Source of the DNA: Paenibacillus sp. J2TS4
GTDB taxonomy: Bacteria; Bacillota; Bacilli; Paenibacillales; NBRC-103111
DNA length: 64,000 bases
Assembly: GCF_018403245.1 (NCBI RefSeq)
Contig: NZ_BOSH01000001.1
Span: forward strand, 806,001-870,000
Direction of reading: 5' to 3'
Positions 62,325 to 64,000 of this stretch are shown here, piece by piece. Every line of letters starts with the position of its first letter. Positions within the stretch are counted from its first letter, which is position 1. The translations under genes were made by a program, and so were the position numbers. The notes under the pieces are model-generated. The model saw only the letters and a program-made list of their open reading frames with translations. It was not told the origin of the DNA and ran no database searches.

Positions 62325-63320
62325 ATGGAACAGGTTATTATCATCGGAGCGGGACCTTGCGGTTTATCCGCCGCCTCCGAATTAAAGGAGCAGGGTCTCG
62401 ATCCTCTTATTATTGAAAAAGGGTCGATTGTCGACTCGATCTATCGTTATCCGACGTTTTTGCAATTTCACAGCACGCCTGAATTATTGGAAATCGGCGG
62501 GATTCCATTTATTACGCCGAATGAGAAGCCGACCCGCCTGGAAGGGCTGACCTATTATAGAACGGTTGCTGAGCGCAATCAATTGCGAATCCGACTATAT
62601 GAGAAGGTGTTGTCCATTCATTCCGCAGAGGAAGGATTTGAATTGGAAACAGAGGATCGGCTCGGCCACGTTCATTCCTATAGAGCGAAGCATGTGATCG
62701 TCGCCACCGGTTATTTTGACCAGCCTAACAGGCTGGGTGTACCCGGAGAGGACCTGCCTCATGTTTCCCATTATTATCGCGAGGCGCATCCATATGCCGC
62801 TATGAAAGTGGCCATCGTTGGCGGGAACAATTCAGCGGTGGACGCTGCTTTGGAGCTGGTGCGGGTGGGCGCCGAAGTAACGGTTATTTATCGGGGAGCG
62901 GAGCTGTCCCCGTATGTGAAGGCATGGGTGCGGCCGCTCTTCGAGAGCATGGTGAACAAAGGAAAGATCCGGATGCTGTTCTCTTCCCGGATTACGGAAA
63001 TCGCGACAAGGTATGTAACCGTCGAGACAGAAGGGACAACCTCGCGGCTCGACAATGATTTTGTACTGGCGTTGACCGGGTTCCGACCCGACCGCCAGCT
63101 TCTTCAGGCATCTGGAGTAGAGGTGGATGAAGAGACCGGGGCTCCGCAGCATAACCCGGAGACGATGGAGACGAATGTGCCTAACTTATACATCGCCGGA
63201 GTCATTGCGGCCGGAAGCCGGGCGAATGAAATTTTTATTGAGAATGGACGTTTTCATGGCAAAAGCATCGCGCGATCGATTGTGGAGCGCGCAGGTATTG
63301 CATTCGATTCTCAGCGATAG
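62325..63320 (+). CDS. ypdA: YpdA-like FAD/NAD(P) thiol-disulfide reductase
   Basis: About 331 residues. FAD site IIGAGPCGLSAASEL at the N-terminus, NADPH site IVGGNNSAVDAALELVR near residue 165, and ALTGFRPD plus YIAGVIAAG near the end. The family's conserved Cys is in GPCG. YpdA recycles oxidised bacillithiol in Firmicutes, consistent with the inferred host. The ATG at 62325 follows GGAGGG; an in-frame ATG at 62307 lies before it. Confidence 0.85.
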   Translation: MEQVIIIGAGPCGLSAASELKEQGLDPLIIEKGSIVDSIYRYPTFLQFHSTPELLEIGGIPFITPNEKPTRLEGLTYYRTVAERNQLRIRLYEKVLSIHSAEEGFELETEDRLGHVHSYRAKHVIVATGYFDQPNRLGVPGEDLPHVSHYYREAHPYAAMKVAIVGGNNSAVDAALELVRVGAEVTVIYRGAELSPYVKAWVRPLFESMVNKGKIRMLFSSRITEIATRYVTVETEGTTSRLDNDFVLALTGFRPDRQLLQASGVEVDEETGAPQHNPETMETNVPNLYIAGVIAAGSRANEIFIENGRFHGKSIARSIVERAGIAFDSQR

Positions 63321-63357
63321 CTTCTGCGCGTATGATTACGAAGATCCATCCGCGAAG

Positions 63358-63379
63358 GACGCCGATAGGCGTTTTTTTC
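63358..63379 (+). terminator. Terminator of the ypdA-like gene
   Basis: ACGCC-GATA-GGCGT followed by seven T residues. The hairpin matches the 3' end of the terminator-ended repeat. A second hairpin (CCCCTCCC/GGGGAGGG, 63451-63475) follows; nothing else is recognisable up to 63560. Confidence 0.85.
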
Positions 63380-63569
63380 GAGACCTATTTAGAAAGTAAC
63401 CGTTTTTTCAGGGGAGGCAAAGGGCCATCCCCTTTTTGTTTTTATGAAGGCCCCTCCCTTAACGACCGGGGAGGGACGTTTATCTGCCCATCTGTAAAGG
63501 TACCGAATCAGAGCTGCAGCAAAGAGTCATGAAAGTGCTGTAAAAAGTAATGAGCTTCCCCTATTTTCA

Positions 63570-63591
63570 TGTAAACGCTGTCAAATATAAT
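63570..63591 (+). promoter_or_regulatory. CRE site overlapping a promoter
   Basis: TGTAAACGCTGTCA (63570-63583) matches the CcpA catabolite-responsive consensus TGWAANCGNTNWCA at every position. TATAAT follows at 63586-63591, so CcpA would block RNA polymerase. No strong -35 box. Confidence 0.7.
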
Positions 63592-63638
63592 GAAGAAGGA
63601 CCGGTCCATATTATGTAATAGTCATGGGAGGTGCAATA

Positions 63639-64000
63639 ATGTTAAAAAAGCTGAATCTGCTGCTTCTTTGCTGTCTTGTCCTTTCTCTATGGTCCGCATC
63701 GGGAATAGGGCAGGCCGCACAGACGGAAGCCGGCCTTTCGGCTAACGGCCTGGCGGCTGGGCTCTCCGCGGCCTTGGAGCTTTCGAATGAGAGTGATCTT
63801 TCCTTCTTAAATGCATCGGGGCCTAACCTGTTGGATCCAAAGCTGCCGGATGATGAGGATGTTTTCACTGATGGAGATACGGTAACCGAATCGGTCTATT
63901 CCCCTGATATCCGTGCAGGTATGGCCGAAGAGGGAGACTACATAGAGGTGGAGGCAGCCCCGGAGGATATTACGGTTATTGTCGAGGGACCACGCAAGCA
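63639..64000 (+). CDS. Secreted protein, N-terminal part (3' end outside window)
   Basis: The ATG at 63639 follows GGGAGG. The frame stays open to the window end (about 120 codons). MLKKLNLLLLCCLVLSLWSA is a signal peptide, with cleavage likely near GQAAQT. The visible mature part is Ala/Ser/Asp/Glu-rich without a domain I recognise. The CRE site upstream implies carbon catabolite control, so a secreted hydrolase or binding module may follow. Confidence 0.75.
   Translation, partial: MLKKLNLLLLCCLVLSLWSASGIGQAAQTEAGLSANGLAAGLSAALELSNESDLSFLNASGPNLLDPKLPDDEDVFTDGDTVTESVYSPDIRAGMAEEGDYIEVEAAPEDITVIVEGPRK

Noticed and set aside
1..64000. Insertion sequences, phage genes, tRNA or rRNA genes
   Set aside because: No transposase, integrase or phage-type proteins and no cloverleaf or rRNA sequence were recognised on either strand.

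Overview
The window looks like chromosomal DNA of a Paenibacillus-type Firmicute (Paenibacillaceae). This is inferred from the gene set: a cyclic beta-1,2-glucan synthase, three LplA/LplB/LplC-type carbohydrate importers without their own ATPase, many AraC-type and YesM/YesN-type regulators, a YpdA-like bacillithiol-pathway reductase, strong GGAGG ribosome sites and frequent GTG/TTG starts. I see no rRNA, tRNA, phage, transposase or CRISPR array.

Layout. 0-7 kb: 3' end of a cyclic glucan synthase, a PAP2 phosphatase, and an AraC regulator divergent from a sugar isomerase/epimerase plus Gfo/Idh/MocA dehydrogenase pair. 7.2-14 kb (minus): an AT-rich importer with its two-component system. 14.4-17.3 kb: AraC regulator divergent from a GH35 beta-galactosidase. 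17.4-18.5 kb: gene-free repeat DNA with a 32-bp tandem repeat and a long array of small palindromes. 18.5-21.4 kb: alpha/beta esterase, relic of a solute-binding protein, sulfatase. 21.6-31.6 kb: PhyH-like dioxygenase, AraC regulator, two more importer sets and a chimeric GH95/binding-protein pseudogene. 31.9-36.1 kb: membrane-bound AraC regulator, AraC regulator and a second PhyH protein. 37.3-39.9 kb (minus): Mn/Zn ABC importer behind a consensus promoter and MntR-like operator. 40.4-43.1 kb: ResA-like thioredoxin, spermidine-synthase-like membrane fusion, YtkA-like protein. 43.9-47.6 kb: small XRE repressor operon and a CopA copper ATPase. 48.2-55.6 kb: VOC dioxygenase, a haem/siderophore-type ABC operon ending in a ferrochelatase-like gene, and a split chromate transporter. 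55.7-64 kb: ROK regulator, formylglycine-generating enzyme (which fits the sulfatase at 20 kb), sugar isomerase, stalk-domain protein, amidohydrolase, two small proteins, YpdA-like reductase and the start of a secreted protein.

Functionally, most of the window serves uptake and breakdown of plant or microbial glycans. Each importer or hydrolase sits beside a regulator, and the importers probably share an MsmX-type ATPase encoded elsewhere. A second theme is metal handling (Mn, Cu, Fe/haem, chromate).

The least explained content is intergenic. Five arrays of short TGCA-centred palindromes are spaced about 50-60 bp apart. Six copies of a roughly 80-200 bp structured repeat lie mostly just 3' of genes. 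A third, terminator-ended structured repeat occurs in one intact, one interrupted and several partial copies. These are my main candidates for something undescribed.
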